Source: M3007 sp044226205 | Lineage (GTDB): Bacteria; Bacteroidota; Bacteroidia; Chitinophagales; Saprospiraceae | Reading direction: 5' to 3' | Length of the DNA: 64,000 nucleotides | Assembly (NCBI GenBank): GCA_044226205.1 | Contig: JBGAHL010000019.1 | Span: 30,447 to 94,446, forward strand | Part shown: positions 18,150-26,825 of the stretch, one piece after another | Layout of the letters: each line of letters opens with the position of its first letter | Position numbering within the stretch: the first letter of the stretch is position 1 | Made by a program: the position numbers and the translations under genes | Notes under the pieces: model-generated | The model's database searches: none | Seen by the model: only the letters and a program-made list of their open reading frames with translations | Told to the model about the DNA's origin: nothing

Positions 18150-18725
18150 ATGCGACATCTCATTCACGACAGAATTGCTGCCAGCATTGCGACCAAGCAG
18201 GCTGTGCTCGAAGATTTGGTCTTGCTTCATAAAATTGAACAAGCCGCCCAGGCCATGCTCGGAGCGTTCAGAAGCGGCGGAAAAGTGCTTTTTTGCGGCA
18301 ATGGCGGCTCCGCTGCCGACGCCCAGCACCTCGCTGCCGAACTTTCGGGACGGTTTTACACCGACCGACCGCCCTTGTACGCCGAAGCCCTGCAGGTCAA
18401 TTCTTCTTACGTCACCGCCGTGGCCAACGACTACGGGTACGAACACGTCTTCTCCCGTATGGTGGACGCTGCCGGCCGCCCAGGCGACGTGCTGGTCGCC
18501 ATCTCGACTTCCGGCAATTCGCCCAGCATTCTTCATGCCGTGGAAAAAGCCCGGGTCAAGGGCTTGAAAGTCGTGGGCATGACCGGCGCTACCGGCGGAA
18601 AAATGGCGGAACGATGCCACGTGTTGCTCAACGTTCCTTCCACGGACACGCCCCGCATTCAGGAAGTGCATATCCTGATGGGGCATATTTTGTGTGAATT
18701 GGTTGAAAAAGAGATCTTTGGGTGA
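18150..18725 (+). CDS. gmhA: Phosphoheptose isomerase (sedoheptulose-7-phosphate isomerase)
   Basis: 191 residues, cytoplasmic. Converts sedoheptulose 7-phosphate into D-glycero-D-manno-heptose 7-phosphate, the first step of ADP- or GDP-heptose synthesis for lipopolysaccharide or S-layer glycans. SIS-domain motifs are clear: CGNGGSAADAQHLAAEL (phosphate/sugar site) and STSGNSPS, with the C-terminal helix PRIQEVHILMGH carrying the zinc-site His. ATG 18150 is chosen over TTG 18138. No other heptose genes lie here. Confidence 0.92.
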   Translation: MRHLIHDRIAASIATKQAVLEDLVLLHKIEQAAQAMLGAFRSGGKVLFCGNGGSAADAQHLAAELSGRFYTDRPPLYAEALQVNSSYVTAVANDYGYEHVFSRMVDAAGRPGDVLVAISTSGNSPSILHAVEKARVKGLKVVGMTGATGGKMAERCHVLLNVPSTDTPRIQEVHILMGHILCELVEKEIFG

Positions 18726-18769
18726 GCCGGTGAGCCGGTATTTTTCCTGACCAAACCCTGTTTTTTCAC

Positions 18770-19699
18770 ATGCCCGCTGTCGCTCCTTCCTGGAAAGGCG
18801 TTTATCCCGCCCTCACCACCCCTTTCACACCCGATGGCAATGCCGTCGATTACCCGGTATTCGATCACAACCTCGAGGCGCAGCTCGATGCCGGGGCGGA
18901 TGGCGTCATTCTGGGCGGCACTCTGGGCGAGGCCAGCAGTTTGTTGAATGAAGAAAAATACGAGCTCGTGCGCCACACGGTGGAGCGGGCGGGGCAACGG
19001 GTTCCGGTCGTGATGAATATTGCGGAGCAAACCACACGAGCGGCGGTGGAAGCAGCCCGCGAAGCCGAACGCTGTGGGGCTTCAGGTCTTATGTTGCTGC
19101 CGCCCATGCGCTACAAGGCCGACGATCGCGAAACGCTGGCTTATTTCCGGGCTGTGACGGAGGCCACTCCCCTGCCCGCCATGATTTACAACAATCCGGT
19201 GGATTACAAGATCCTCGTCACGCTCGACATGTTCGAGGTCATGGCCGACTGGCCCACGGTGCAGGCCGTCAAGGAAAGCACCCGCGATGTGAGCAACGTC
19301 ACCCGGATGCTCAACCGTTTCGGCGAACGTTTCAGTATTCTTTGCGGGGTCGACACCCTGGCCCTCGAAAGCCTGCTGATGGGCGCCCACGGCTGGGTGG
19401 CGGGCCTGGTGGACGCTTTTCCGCGCGAAACAGTGGCCATTTTTCGCCTGGCCAAAGCCGGACGGCATGAGGAAGCCCTGCGCATTTATCGCTGGTTTTT
19501 GCCCTTGCTCGAACTGGATATTCACCCCAAACTGGTGCAATACATCAAACTGGCGCAGGCCGAGGCTGGCCTGGGCACCGAACACGTGCGTGCGCCGAGG
19601 CTGCCGCTGGAAGGAAAGGAACGGGAAGAGGTGCTGGCGGTGATTCGGAAGGCGATGGAGATGCGGCCGGATTTGGGAAAATTGGAGGCAGGTGTTTGA
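18770..19699 (+). CDS. DapA-family lyase/aldolase (dihydrodipicolinate synthase family)
   Basis: 309-residue TIM-barrel enzyme of the class I aldolase type. The catalytic tyrosine is in MIYNNPV (near 138) and the Schiff-base lysine in AVKEST (near 164). The carboxylate-binding motif reads GGTLGEA instead of the GGTTGE usual in true DapA, and the C-terminal half lacks clear DapA features, so a role in catabolism (for example of hydroxyproline, sialic acid or sugar acids) is as likely as lysine synthesis. It follows gmhA by 44 bases. Confidence 0.8.
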   Translation: MPAVAPSWKGVYPALTTPFTPDGNAVDYPVFDHNLEAQLDAGADGVILGGTLGEASSLLNEEKYELVRHTVERAGQRVPVVMNIAEQTTRAAVEAAREAERCGASGLMLLPPMRYKADDRETLAYFRAVTEATPLPAMIYNNPVDYKILVTLDMFEVMADWPTVQAVKESTRDVSNVTRMLNRFGERFSILCGVDTLALESLLMGAHGWVAGLVDAFPRETVAIFRLAKAGRHEEALRIYRWFLPLLELDIHPKLVQYIKLAQAEAGLGTEHVRAPRLPLEGKEREEVLAVIRKAMEMRPDLGKLEAGV

Positions 19700-19794
19700 A
19701 AAAAAGTAAAAACTTAGGCATGGGATAGAAGGTAGAGGGCAGAGCGTTTTGGGAAAAGAATGGAAATTGACCTTAAAAAAAGGTAAAAGATTTT

Positions 19795-19945
19795 GGCAGG
19801 GGCAGCGCCCCGTGATATTTGTAGTCTTTTTGTACCAAAATCCATCCCGGAGGGGCAGCGCCCCGAAACATCTTTCGGGGCGCTGCCCCTCCGTAACTGT
19901 TGTCTCCACCATTTGCTACAAATCTTTCGGGGCGCTGCCCCTGCC
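19795..19945. repeat. Nested palindromic element with four GGGGCAGCGCCCC units
   Basis: A perfect 21-bp stem with 4-base loop (19848-19868 and 19873-19893) is enclosed by a second pair of arms: 19795-19812 with 19928-19945 (18 bp perfect) and ATTTGTAG at 19817-19824 with CTACAAAT at 19916-19923. All four GC units fall in the gap 19700-20034. It looks like a small non-autonomous palindromic element or a paired REP (BIME-like) unit. No gene is seen in the gap. Confidence 0.85.
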
Positions 19946-19962
19946 TAAGTTTTTACGAAAAA

Positions 19963-20012
19963 AAAGTCGTGCATCCCCGCAGCCCTTAAAACCGCGGCAA
20001 ACGCACGACTTT
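19963..20012 (-). terminator. Intrinsic terminator of phosphohexomutase gene
   Basis: AAAGTCGTGC (19963-19972) pairs with GCACGACTTT (20003-20012). Read on the minus strand the stem is followed by a run of Ts. It lies 22 bases beyond the stop codon of the mutase. Confidence 0.7.
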
Positions 20013-20034
20013 CCCAAAAACAAACGTATCATTC

Positions 20035-21435
20035 TTACAAAATCGTCGCCTTAGCAGCGTCCAGCATTTTGCGGCATTCGGCCAGATCGGGGCCCTGGGC
20101 ATACACGCGCAGTACGGGCTCGGTGCCGGAAGCGCGGATCATGACCCATTTGTCGTCGCCGAACAGGAATTTCCAGCCGTCGATGTCTTCCACGCCCTGA
20201 ATTTTGTACGAACCGAAGGCTTTGTACGAGCGACTGTTGCAGGCGGCAATGACGGCTTGTTTCTGCGCTTCGGTGATGTGCAGGTCGTCGCGGTCGAAGG
20301 CGAATTTGCCCACTTCCTTGTACACTTCTTCCACGAGGCCCTTGACCGTTTTGCCGGTCTTGGCCATGAATTCGAGCACCAGCAGGCCCATCCAGATGCC
20401 GTCGCGTTCGGGGATGTGGCCTTTGACGGCCAGACCGCCCGATTCCTCGCCGCCCACGAGCACGTCTTCCTTGGTCATGATTTCGGCGATGTATTTGAAG
20501 CCGACCTTGGTGATCTCGTAGGGCAGGCCGAATTTTTCGGCCATTTTTTTCATCTTGTCGGTCACGGAGAAAGTGAAAACGACTTTGCCGCGCATGTTTT
20601 TGTACTTGTAGAGGTACAGCAGCAGAATCAGCAGGAGGTGGTGGCTATCGACGAAATTGCCGTCTTCATCGTACATGCCGATGCGGTCGGCGTCGCCGTC
20701 GTTGGCCAGGCCTGCGGTGATTTTCGGATTCTTTCGGATCGTTTCGCTGAGTTCCAGCAGGTTGCGGTGGATGGGTTCGGGCGCCTGACCGTGCATACCC
20801 GGGTTTTCGTCGCAATGCAGAAAGACCGACTTGGGCAGGAGTTTGCGCACGGCGCGTTGTCCGGCGCCGTACATGGCGTCGTAAGCCAGTCGGCCGGCGC
20901 TTTGTTTGATGCTGCGCAGGTCGAAGTGTTTTTTCGCGTGGCGCAGGTACATGGTTTCGAGGTCGGCGTCCTGAAACAGTTTTTTATCGACCAGTTGTTT
21001 CAGGGAGGGAAGATCCTTGAGCGAACAGACGTCGGGGATGAGTTTTTCCACCTCCGCGATGTCTGAGGGGATCATGGGGCCGCCGTAAGCGGCTTTGAGT
21101 TTAAACCCGTTGTAGGAAGGCGGGTTGTGGCTGGCGGTGATCACGATGCCGAGGTCGGCTTTCAGTTTGACCACGCCAAGCGATACCATCGGGGTGGACA
21201 CGAAGCCCGTACCCGCGTACACCCGGATGCCGTAGGCGCCGAGTACGCGAGCGGTGACGCTGACAAACAAGGGGCCGCCAAAACGGCAATCGTGGCCGAT
21301 CACGGCCTTTTTCATTTTGCGCTGTTTCATGAACAGGGCGGTAGCCTCGGCTACGCGCATGACGTTGTCTACCGTGTAGTCGTCGGCAATGATGGCGCGC
21401 CAGCCGTCGGTGCCGAATTTGATCGGAGTTGCCAT
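20035..21435 (-). CDS. Phosphoglucomutase/phosphomannomutase
   Basis: 466-residue alpha-D-phosphohexomutase that interconverts hexose 1- and 6-phosphates. The start FGTDGWRAI, the phosphoserine loop TASHNPPSYNG (near 103), the Mg-binding DGDADRIG (near 246), the sugar-binding GEESGG (near 330) and the C-terminal phosphate loop RASGTEPVLRVYA are all present. Family members in Bacteroidota act on glucose or mannose phosphates; the sequence does not decide. Likely monocistronic with its own terminator. Confidence 0.92.
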   Translation of the reverse strand: MATPIKFGTDGWRAIIADDYTVDNVMRVAEATALFMKQRKMKKAVIGHDCRFGGPLFVSVTARVLGAYGIRVYAGTGFVSTPMVSLGVVKLKADLGIVITASHNPPSYNGFKLKAAYGGPMIPSDIAEVEKLIPDVCSLKDLPSLKQLVDKKLFQDADLETMYLRHAKKHFDLRSIKQSAGRLAYDAMYGAGQRAVRKLLPKSVFLHCDENPGMHGQAPEPIHRNLLELSETIRKNPKITAGLANDGDADRIGMYDEDGNFVDSHHLLLILLLYLYKYKNMRGKVVFTFSVTDKMKKMAEKFGLPYEITKVGFKYIAEIMTKEDVLVGGEESGGLAVKGHIPERDGIWMGLLVLEFMAKTGKTVKGLVEEVYKEVGKFAFDRDDLHITEAQKQAVIAACNSRSYKAFGSYKIQGVEDIDGWKFLFGDDKWVMIRASGTEPVLRVYAQGPDLAECRKMLDAAKATIL

Positions 21436-21542
21436 ATCAGCAGAAAGTTAAAAGTTGTAAGTTTCAAGTTCGAAGTTGCGGAAAACGCTTTTTCCCCGTG
21501 TGGCGCCCGCCGAAACGAGCGCTTTTGGAAAAATTACGCCTG

Positions 21543-21550
21543 CAAACGTA
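21543..21550 (-). promoter_or_regulatory. Candidate -7 box (TACGTTTG, minus strand)
   Basis: Reads TACGTTTG on the minus strand, 108 bases before the mutase start. It fits TAnnTTTG. No convincing -33 element. Confidence 0.3.
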
Positions 21551-21662
21551 TTCGCAAAGAGAATCACTCCGGATGAGTCAGGCAAATTTTTGACAAAGGC
21601 TTTTAGCTTTGCCCCGCATTACCCAATCGGATTGATCTTAAAATCGGGCTAATCGGACGAAC

Positions 21663-22310
21663 ATGACAGACAGTTACCGCCACAAAGGACTGCGCAAAAG
21701 GCTGGTGGACCAGTTGCGCCAAAAGGGTATTCGCGACGAGGCGGTGCTGACGGCCATTGGCGCCGTGCCGCGCCATTTTTTTCTCGACAAGGCTTTCGAG
21801 GAGCACGCTTACGAAGACAAACCTTTCCCCATCGGCAATCAGCAGACGATTTCGCAGCCGTACACGGTGGCGTACCAAACCGCGTTGCTGGAGGTCAAAA
21901 AACGCGACCGTGTCCTTGAAATCGGTACTGGGTCGGGATATCAGGCCGCGATTCTGGGCGCTATGGGCGCGCGGGTTTTTACGGTGGAACGACAGGAGGC
22001 CTTGTACCTGAAATCCAGAGAACTGCTTGAAAAACTGGGTTTTGCCAACATCCGTTGCTTCTTCCGCGACGGTACCAAAGGGCTGGCCGAATTCGCTCCT
22101 TACGACAAAATCATCGTCACGGCCGGCGCCCCCGTGGTGCCCCAGGCCCTCAAAGACCAGTTGGCGACAGGCGGCATTTTAGTGATTCCAGTGGGGGAAG
22201 ATGTGCAATACATGTACCGGATCACGCGGGTGTCGGATACGGAATACCGCGAGGAAATGCTGGACGCGTTCCGATTCGTGCCGTTTTTGGAGGGGGTGAA
22301 AAAGAAATAG
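21663..22310 (+). CDS. pcm: Protein-L-isoaspartate O-methyltransferase
   Basis: 215 residues, cytoplasmic. It methylates L-isoaspartyl residues in damaged proteins so they can return to aspartate. The family motif PRHFFLD, the ISQPYTVAYQ segment with its conserved Ser-Gln-Pro, and the AdoMet site VLEIGTGSGYQAAIL (near 81-95) are all seen, with VTAGAPVVP as the post-II motif. Standard length. A possible -7 box TAGCTTTG lies at 21604-21611. Confidence 0.93.
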   Translation: MTDSYRHKGLRKRLVDQLRQKGIRDEAVLTAIGAVPRHFFLDKAFEEHAYEDKPFPIGNQQTISQPYTVAYQTALLEVKKRDRVLEIGTGSGYQAAILGAMGARVFTVERQEALYLKSRELLEKLGFANIRCFFRDGTKGLAEFAPYDKIIVTAGAPVVPQALKDQLATGGILVIPVGEDVQYMYRITRVSDTEYREEMLDAFRFVPFLEGVKKK

Positions 22311-22494
22311 TTCAAAGTTGGGGAGTTCAAAGTTTAAAGTTCAAAGTTCGTAGCGGATTGCGTTTGGGGTGCATGGACGTTTGCGCTACCGGGTATTTGT
22401 TGTTCAGCGGATTTTTCAGAGATGAATGGCTACTGAGCTGATGACTCCAAATACAAATTATGGCCACACAACCCACTAACCGCCAACCGCTTAC

Positions 22495-22550
22495 AACTTT
22501 AAACTTTAAACTAACCAACTTTAAACTTTAAACTAACCAACTTTAAACTT
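22495..22550. repeat. 22-bp tandem repeat (AACTTTAAACTTTAAACTAACC)
   Basis: About two and a half copies with period 22 beginning at 22495, 22517 and 22539, overlapping the end of the following minus-strand gene. Related AAGTTTAAAGTTCAAAG sequence in the opposite sense occurs near 22325-22348, so the gap between the two convergent genes has low-complexity inverted arms that could base-pair. No gene is seen in the gap. Confidence 0.7.
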
Positions 22551-22857
22551 AATCGTCGTCCCTGCCCAGTTTCACCAATGCTTCCAGGGCATCCAGATGC
22601 GCCCGAAAAGCGTTGCGGCCCGTTTCCGTGGCGCCGTAGGTGGTGCGGGGTTTGCGCCCTACAAATTCTTTGCGCACGGTGATGCACTCGGCTGTTTCCA
22701 GGGCCTTAAGGTGACTGGCGAGGTTGCCGTCGGTGAGGTTGAGCGCGTCCTTGAGGGTGTTGTACTCCACCCAATCGTTCACCACCAGGATGGCCATGAT
22801 GCCCAGCCGGTTGCGATGGTCGAAAGCAGGATTGAGTTGAGTAATGAGGTCTTTCAT
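22549..22857 (-). CDS. Winged-helix transcriptional regulator (HTH_34-like)
   Basis: 102-residue single-domain DNA-binding protein. The helix-turn-helix spans LKDALNLTDGNLASHLKALE, followed by a wing with the FVGRKPRTTYG stretch, as in small ArsR/PadR-like regulators with the winged-helix DNA-binding PF13601 fold. Its ATG overlaps the stop of the membrane-protein gene upstream in the ATGA configuration, so translation is coupled and the two products probably act together. Regulator plus membrane protein pairs of this kind are common in Bacteroidota. Confidence 0.85.
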   Translation of the reverse strand: MKDLITQLNPAFDHRNRLGIMAILVVNDWVEYNTLKDALNLTDGNLASHLKALETAECITVRKEFVGRKPRTTYGATETGRNAFRAHLDALEALVKLGRDDD

Positions 22858-23510
22858 GCGCTTTTACCTTCGTATTTGATGTACATAAGCGCCCCGTACA
22901 CAATGTGCAGCACCCCGAAGCCCAATGCCCAGAGTTCGAGCCCGTGCCCCAGAAAAAATACGCCCAGCAGCCCCAGCGCGATTTCGGACAGCCCCAGGTA
23001 TTCGATGTCGTGCAGGGTGTATTTGCCGCCATTGACCAGCGACAGACCGTAAAACAACAGCGTCGACGGCGCTACCAGCGCCGGCAGGTCCCAGTACAAA
23101 ATACCGAGACAAAAAATACCGCCCGCCAGCAGCGGCACGGCAAGCGCCATCAGCAAGCGGCGCGAGGTGTGGTCCCACATCCGGGCGCCGCGCAGCCGGG
23201 CCTTGCGCCGCGTGAAAAACAAACCGCCCGCCAGCGCCGATACGAGCACGACGCTGCCGATCAGGATAAAAGCGAATTTGTAACCCATGCCCCAGCGTTC
23301 GGTGTGCAGCGCACGAATAAAATAACTGACGTCGTTGCCGGCAAAAGGCCGCGTGTCGAGCCACAGGTAAACGGCCGTCACGCCGGCCAGGGCGCAGAGG
23401 CCGGCCCAAATGCCCGACAAGCCGCTCAGGCTTAAAAAACGGCTGTTGCGCTCCATCAGAGCACGCATTTCCGCCAAATGTTCCAGTTGTTGCTGCACTT
23501 CCTGATTCAT
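22854..23510 (-). CDS. Integral membrane protein coupled to HTH regulator
   Basis: 218 residues starting MNQEVQQQLEHLAEM, a cytoplasmic helix of about 35 residues, followed by about six hydrophobic segments. No enzymatic motif is visible and the family is not recognised. The start at 23510 is chosen because the upstream extension is rich in charged residues and would overlap the region in front of rlmB. The gene ends within the start codon of the winged-helix regulator, suggesting a sensor or target relationship. Confidence 0.75.
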   Translation of the reverse strand: MNQEVQQQLEHLAEMRALMERNSRFLSLSGLSGIWAGLCALAGVTAVYLWLDTRPFAGNDVSYFIRALHTERWGMGYKFAFILIGSVVLVSALAGGLFFTRRKARLRGARMWDHTSRRLLMALAVPLLAGGIFCLGILYWDLPALVAPSTLLFYGLSLVNGGKYTLHDIEYLGLSEIALGLLGVFFLGHGLELWALGFGVLHIVYGALMYIKYEGKSA

Positions 23511-23677
23511 ATCGATAAAGCACTTTGTAGGGCAAAGTTGAGAATTTTTAAAGATTTCCCCGCCTTCTTTTTCAACAATCCGCCTGCGTGGCAGCGCCAA
23601 ACCGGCCAACACAGGGCCAGCCTGCTCAAACGCCGTATCTTGCCGCCCCGGCTGCGCCTAAATGCGCCGGTTTGCCC

Positions 23678-24403
23678 ATGCTTATTTACGGACATCACCC
23701 GGTCGTGGAAGCCATACAATCGGGTCGCCCGGTTGAAAAAGTTTTTTTTCAACAAGGGATTCGCGGCGACCTGGAAAAGGAGATTCGGCACCTGACCAAA
23801 CAGTATGACATCCCGCTGCAGGTGGTCCCGCGCGAACGCCTCAACAAAATGGTGCGCGGCAACCATCAGGGCGTAGCAGCCTGGCTGGCTTTGGTCGAGT
23901 TTCAGCAACTGGAAGATGTGGTGCCGCACTTGTTCGAGCAGGGCCTCACGCCCCTCCTGCTCCTGCTCGACGGCGTGACCGACGTGCGCAATTTCGGCGC
24001 AATTTGCCGCTCGGCGTACTGCCTCGGCGTACATGCCGTGGTGGTGCCCACATCGGGCGCGGCCCCGGCCAACGAGGAGGCCATGAAGGCCTCCGCCGGC
24101 GCGCTCGCCAAGGTGCAGATCTGCCGGGTAAAGAGCATTTTTTCGGCCGTCGACTGGCTGAAAGCCAGCGGCATACAGGTCGTCGCCACGGCGCTCACCG
24201 AACGGTCGGCGCCCCTCATGGAGATTGATTTTACTGCGCCGACGGCTGTTCTGATGGGCTCGGAAGACCAGGGCGTCCATCCCAAATTGCTCAAAATGGC
24301 CGATCAGGTCACCAAAATTCCGCAGGCCGTCGACTTCGACTCTTTCAACGTCAGCGTGGCGGCGGGCATCGTGTTGTACGAGGCCGTGCGCCAGCGGAAG
24401 TGA
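23678..24403 (+). CDS. rlmB: 23S rRNA 2'-O-ribose methyltransferase (SpoU/TrmH family)
   Basis: 241 residues. An N-terminal substrate-binding segment (IYGHHPVVEAIQ) is followed by the SPOUT knot with motif 1 LDGVTDVRNFGAICRSA (near 98), motif 2 LMGSEDQGV (near 194) and motif 3 FNVSVAAGIVLYEA. These identify the RlmB/TrmH group, which methylates G2251 of 23S rRNA in the case of RlmB. The frame is open upstream to 23588, but the ATG at 23678 fits the family N terminus. Confidence 0.9.
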   Translation: MLIYGHHPVVEAIQSGRPVEKVFFQQGIRGDLEKEIRHLTKQYDIPLQVVPRERLNKMVRGNHQGVAAWLALVEFQQLEDVVPHLFEQGLTPLLLLLDGVTDVRNFGAICRSAYCLGVHAVVVPTSGAAPANEEAMKASAGALAKVQICRVKSIFSAVDWLKASGIQVVATALTERSAPLMEIDFTAPTAVLMGSEDQGVHPKLLKMADQVTKIPQAVDFDSFNVSVAAGIVLYEAVRQRK

Positions 24404-24404
24404 A

Positions 24405-25862
24405 TCATAGCGGCGCTAATTGCGGGTGTTCGGGTGACCAGGTGTGGCGATAAATCCGGAAGTCCGGCGTTTCGGCCACAACCGGGTAGTTCAGTGAATC
24501 GGGAAGACTCGCGCGATCGGTGCAAATAAATTTGATGCCCTCCCGACCGTAGTCGTACACCCATTCGGGGTATTTTTTGAACAAATCACTGCCTTCGCTC
24601 CGCCCATGACGATGCAGGAAATACATCATTCGGGTGTACACAGCGTCATTGACCAAAAACTTGTCGCCGGGCAAGGAAACTGAATCGGCCAAGGCCCCGA
24701 GTTGCAGAAACTTCCGCATTTCCGGCCGGACAAAAAAATCGTCTTTCTGATGCCGGATGGACACTGCCGAAATGGCCAGCAAACACGAAAAAAACAACAC
24801 CGGCCACCTGTCGAACAAGTACGACAACCCAAACCCAGAGACCATGGCATAGGCCGGATTGAACGGGATCCCGTAGTATTCATGCGTCGGGTAAGCGTAG
24901 GCGGCCTGAATGATAAAAACCGCGAACACCGCCGCCGAGCCGAGAACCGCCAGCGTGGCGTGATCCTGATGCCGTCGGCCGAGGGCATAAATGCCCGGTA
25001 ACAGCAGGGCGAAGGGCCAGTAACTTTTCATCTGGACCCGGGTGAAATTGTCCCAGACGCCTTCCCTCAGAGCCCAAAATTGTCGCCAGCCCTCCTCAAA
25101 GCCATAGGTTTCGTACATTCTGAGCGCCCCGCCTTCGATCAGTTTTGGGGTCCACCAGAAGTACCACAGCGCCATCAGACCGAGCGGCAGGCCGGCTGCC
25201 AGGGCAAGGCGCAGGCGTGTTTGGGGCAATACGCCGGGCTCCAGAAAAGGCCACAACAGCAGAACTGCTGCGCAGGCCATGGGCAATTTGACCAGCAACC
25301 CCGTCGACATGGCAAACAGGAAGCCAAGCAGGTCTTTTAATCGCTTGTTTTCCAGGTATTTTGCCCCGAAATAATTGCCCGCCAGTACAAAAGACAGGGC
25401 AAAGGTGTCGGGCATCGACTTGCGGGCGTAAATGAAAACGATGGAGACCCCGAACAGCACCGTTGATGCCAACGCCGCCGTGTGGGGCCAAAATTTTTTC
25501 AAAAAAACATAAAAAAACCACAAACCCAGGCTCGATACGATCAGGTTGATCAAGCGACTGTTCCAGTAGTGTTCTCCGAATATTTCGTAGGAAACAGCGA
25601 TCAGCCCTGTGTAAATACCCGGCTCCATGGCCACCGGATCGGGGCGGCTGCCCCTCCCGACGCTGAGCATGGGTTTGAGCGGGTTGGGCGAAATTTCAAT
25701 CATGTTTCGAGCCGCAGTGAGGGTCAGGGTCTGCCTCAAATTGTGTTCGTCCAGCGGCGGAAGGTTGATTGTTTCAAGCCGGATCAGGAATAAAATAAAA
25801 ATCCAGAGCCTGACGTCAAGCAACAAGGCAAGGATTCGGGCCGAGTAGCGTTTTTTGGTCAT
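24405..25862 (-). CDS. GT-C glycosyltransferase (PMT/ArnT-like, GT39/GT83 group)
   Basis: 485-residue polytopic membrane protein with about 10-12 helices. After the first helix the loop PPLDEHNLRQT contains the acidic residue expected for catalysis in the PMT_2 fold. The rest of the protein has the alternating helices and short periplasmic tail of lipid-phosphate-sugar dependent transferases. Acceptor (protein or lipid A) is unknown. Its end is convergent with rlmB, one base apart. Confidence 0.8.
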   Translation of the reverse strand: MTKKRYSARILALLLDVRLWIFILFLIRLETINLPPLDEHNLRQTLTLTAARNMIEISPNPLKPMLSVGRGSRPDPVAMEPGIYTGLIAVSYEIFGEHYWNSRLINLIVSSLGLWFFYVFLKKFWPHTAALASTVLFGVSIVFIYARKSMPDTFALSFVLAGNYFGAKYLENKRLKDLLGFLFAMSTGLLVKLPMACAAVLLLWPFLEPGVLPQTRLRLALAAGLPLGLMALWYFWWTPKLIEGGALRMYETYGFEEGWRQFWALREGVWDNFTRVQMKSYWPFALLLPGIYALGRRHQDHATLAVLGSAAVFAVFIIQAAYAYPTHEYYGIPFNPAYAMVSGFGLSYLFDRWPVLFFSCLLAISAVSIRHQKDDFFVRPEMRKFLQLGALADSVSLPGDKFLVNDAVYTRMMYFLHRHGRSEGSDLFKKYPEWVYDYGREGIKFICTDRASLPDSLNYPVVAETPDFRIYRHTWSPEHPQLAPL

Positions 25863-25941
25863 GTTGTTTCTTTGAAGTTGATATAACCCGTAACGAACCC
25901 TGAAAACCCGATGTGAACCCGCTTGCTACCCCGACATTGCC

Positions 25942-25949
25942 TAAATTTG
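25942..25949 (+). promoter_or_regulatory. Candidate -7 box TAAATTTG
   Basis: Fits TAnnTTTG, preceded by TTG at 25923-25925. It is only 5 bases from the ATG at 25955, so the message may be nearly leaderless, or the real start lies downstream. Confidence 0.3.
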
Positions 25950-25954
25950 ACACG

Positions 25955-26752
25955 ATGTACCTTTTTACGGATCAATTGGGGCGCGAAGTTGCCCTGCCGC
26001 ACTGGCCGCCTCGGCGAATTGTTTCGCTGGTGCCCTCGCAGACCGAGCTGCTGTTCGATCTGGGCCTTGGCGAACGGGTGGTCGGTATCACCAAATTTTG
26101 CGTACACCCGGCCGAATGGTTTCAGAAAAAAACGAGGGTGGGTGGCACCAAAACGGTAAACCTGGCCAAAATCGAGACCCTGCAACCCGATCTGATCATT
26201 GGCAACAAGGAGGAAAACGAACGCGGACAAATAGAAACCCTGGCGCAGCGATACCCCGTCTGGCTCAGCGATGTGTCCACCCTGCCCGGGGCGCTGGACA
26301 TGATGCTCCGCCTCGGCGCCCTGACCGGCGCCGAAGAAGCGGCAAACAACCTGGTGCAGGCCGTTCAGGCTGAATTTGATCGCCTTGGCGAGCCGGCGCC
26401 GCCAGTCAGAGTCGCCTATTTGATCTGGAGAAAACCTTTCATGGTGGCCGGCTCGGGCACTTTTATCGACGACATGCTGCAGCGGTCCGGATTTTTCAAT
26501 GCTTTTGCAGGCACGGCCCGCTACCCGGAAGTGAGCGCCGAGGCACTGGCTGAGGCCGGGCCGCGTCAGATTTTTTTGTCGTCGGAGCCCTATCCTTTTT
26601 CCGAAAAACACCTGGCGGCTTTCAAGTCCATTTGCCCGGACGCGGAGGTTCGCGTGGTCGATGGCGAGCTGTTTTCCTGGTACGGCAGCAGGTTGCTGCG
26701 AGCGCCGGAATACTTTCTTAGATTGCGTAAAGCCATTTTTGACCAAAAATGA
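25955..26752 (+). CDS. BtuF-like helical-backbone substrate-binding protein
   Basis: 265 residues of the ABC-type cobalamin/siderophore binding-protein superfamily. The opening RIVSLVPSQTELLFDLGLG and the later LIIGNKEEN and GTFIDDMLQRSGF segments are characteristic. No signal peptide is present with this start, and no permease, ATPase or TonB receptor gene adjoins it. Such stand-alone, apparently unexported members occur in Bacteroidota; ligand and cell compartment are open. Start 25955 is chosen over 25913. Confidence 0.8.
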   Translation: MYLFTDQLGREVALPHWPPRRIVSLVPSQTELLFDLGLGERVVGITKFCVHPAEWFQKKTRVGGTKTVNLAKIETLQPDLIIGNKEENERGQIETLAQRYPVWLSDVSTLPGALDMMLRLGALTGAEEAANNLVQAVQAEFDRLGEPAPPVRVAYLIWRKPFMVAGSGTFIDDMLQRSGFFNAFAGTARYPEVSAEALAEAGPRQIFLSSEPYPFSEKHLAAFKSICPDAEVRVVDGELFSWYGSRLLRAPEYFLRLRKAIFDQK

Positions 26753-26825
26753 CGCTACTCCAGCCAACCTTTTTTAAAAAATAACCTTCTTTGGGGCTGA
26801 ATCCTGTACGCTTAAATTTACCGAC

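Noticed and set aside
18770..19699. Housekeeping dapA
   Set aside because: The GGTTGE carboxylate motif is changed and there is no lysine-pathway context, so only the family is claimed.
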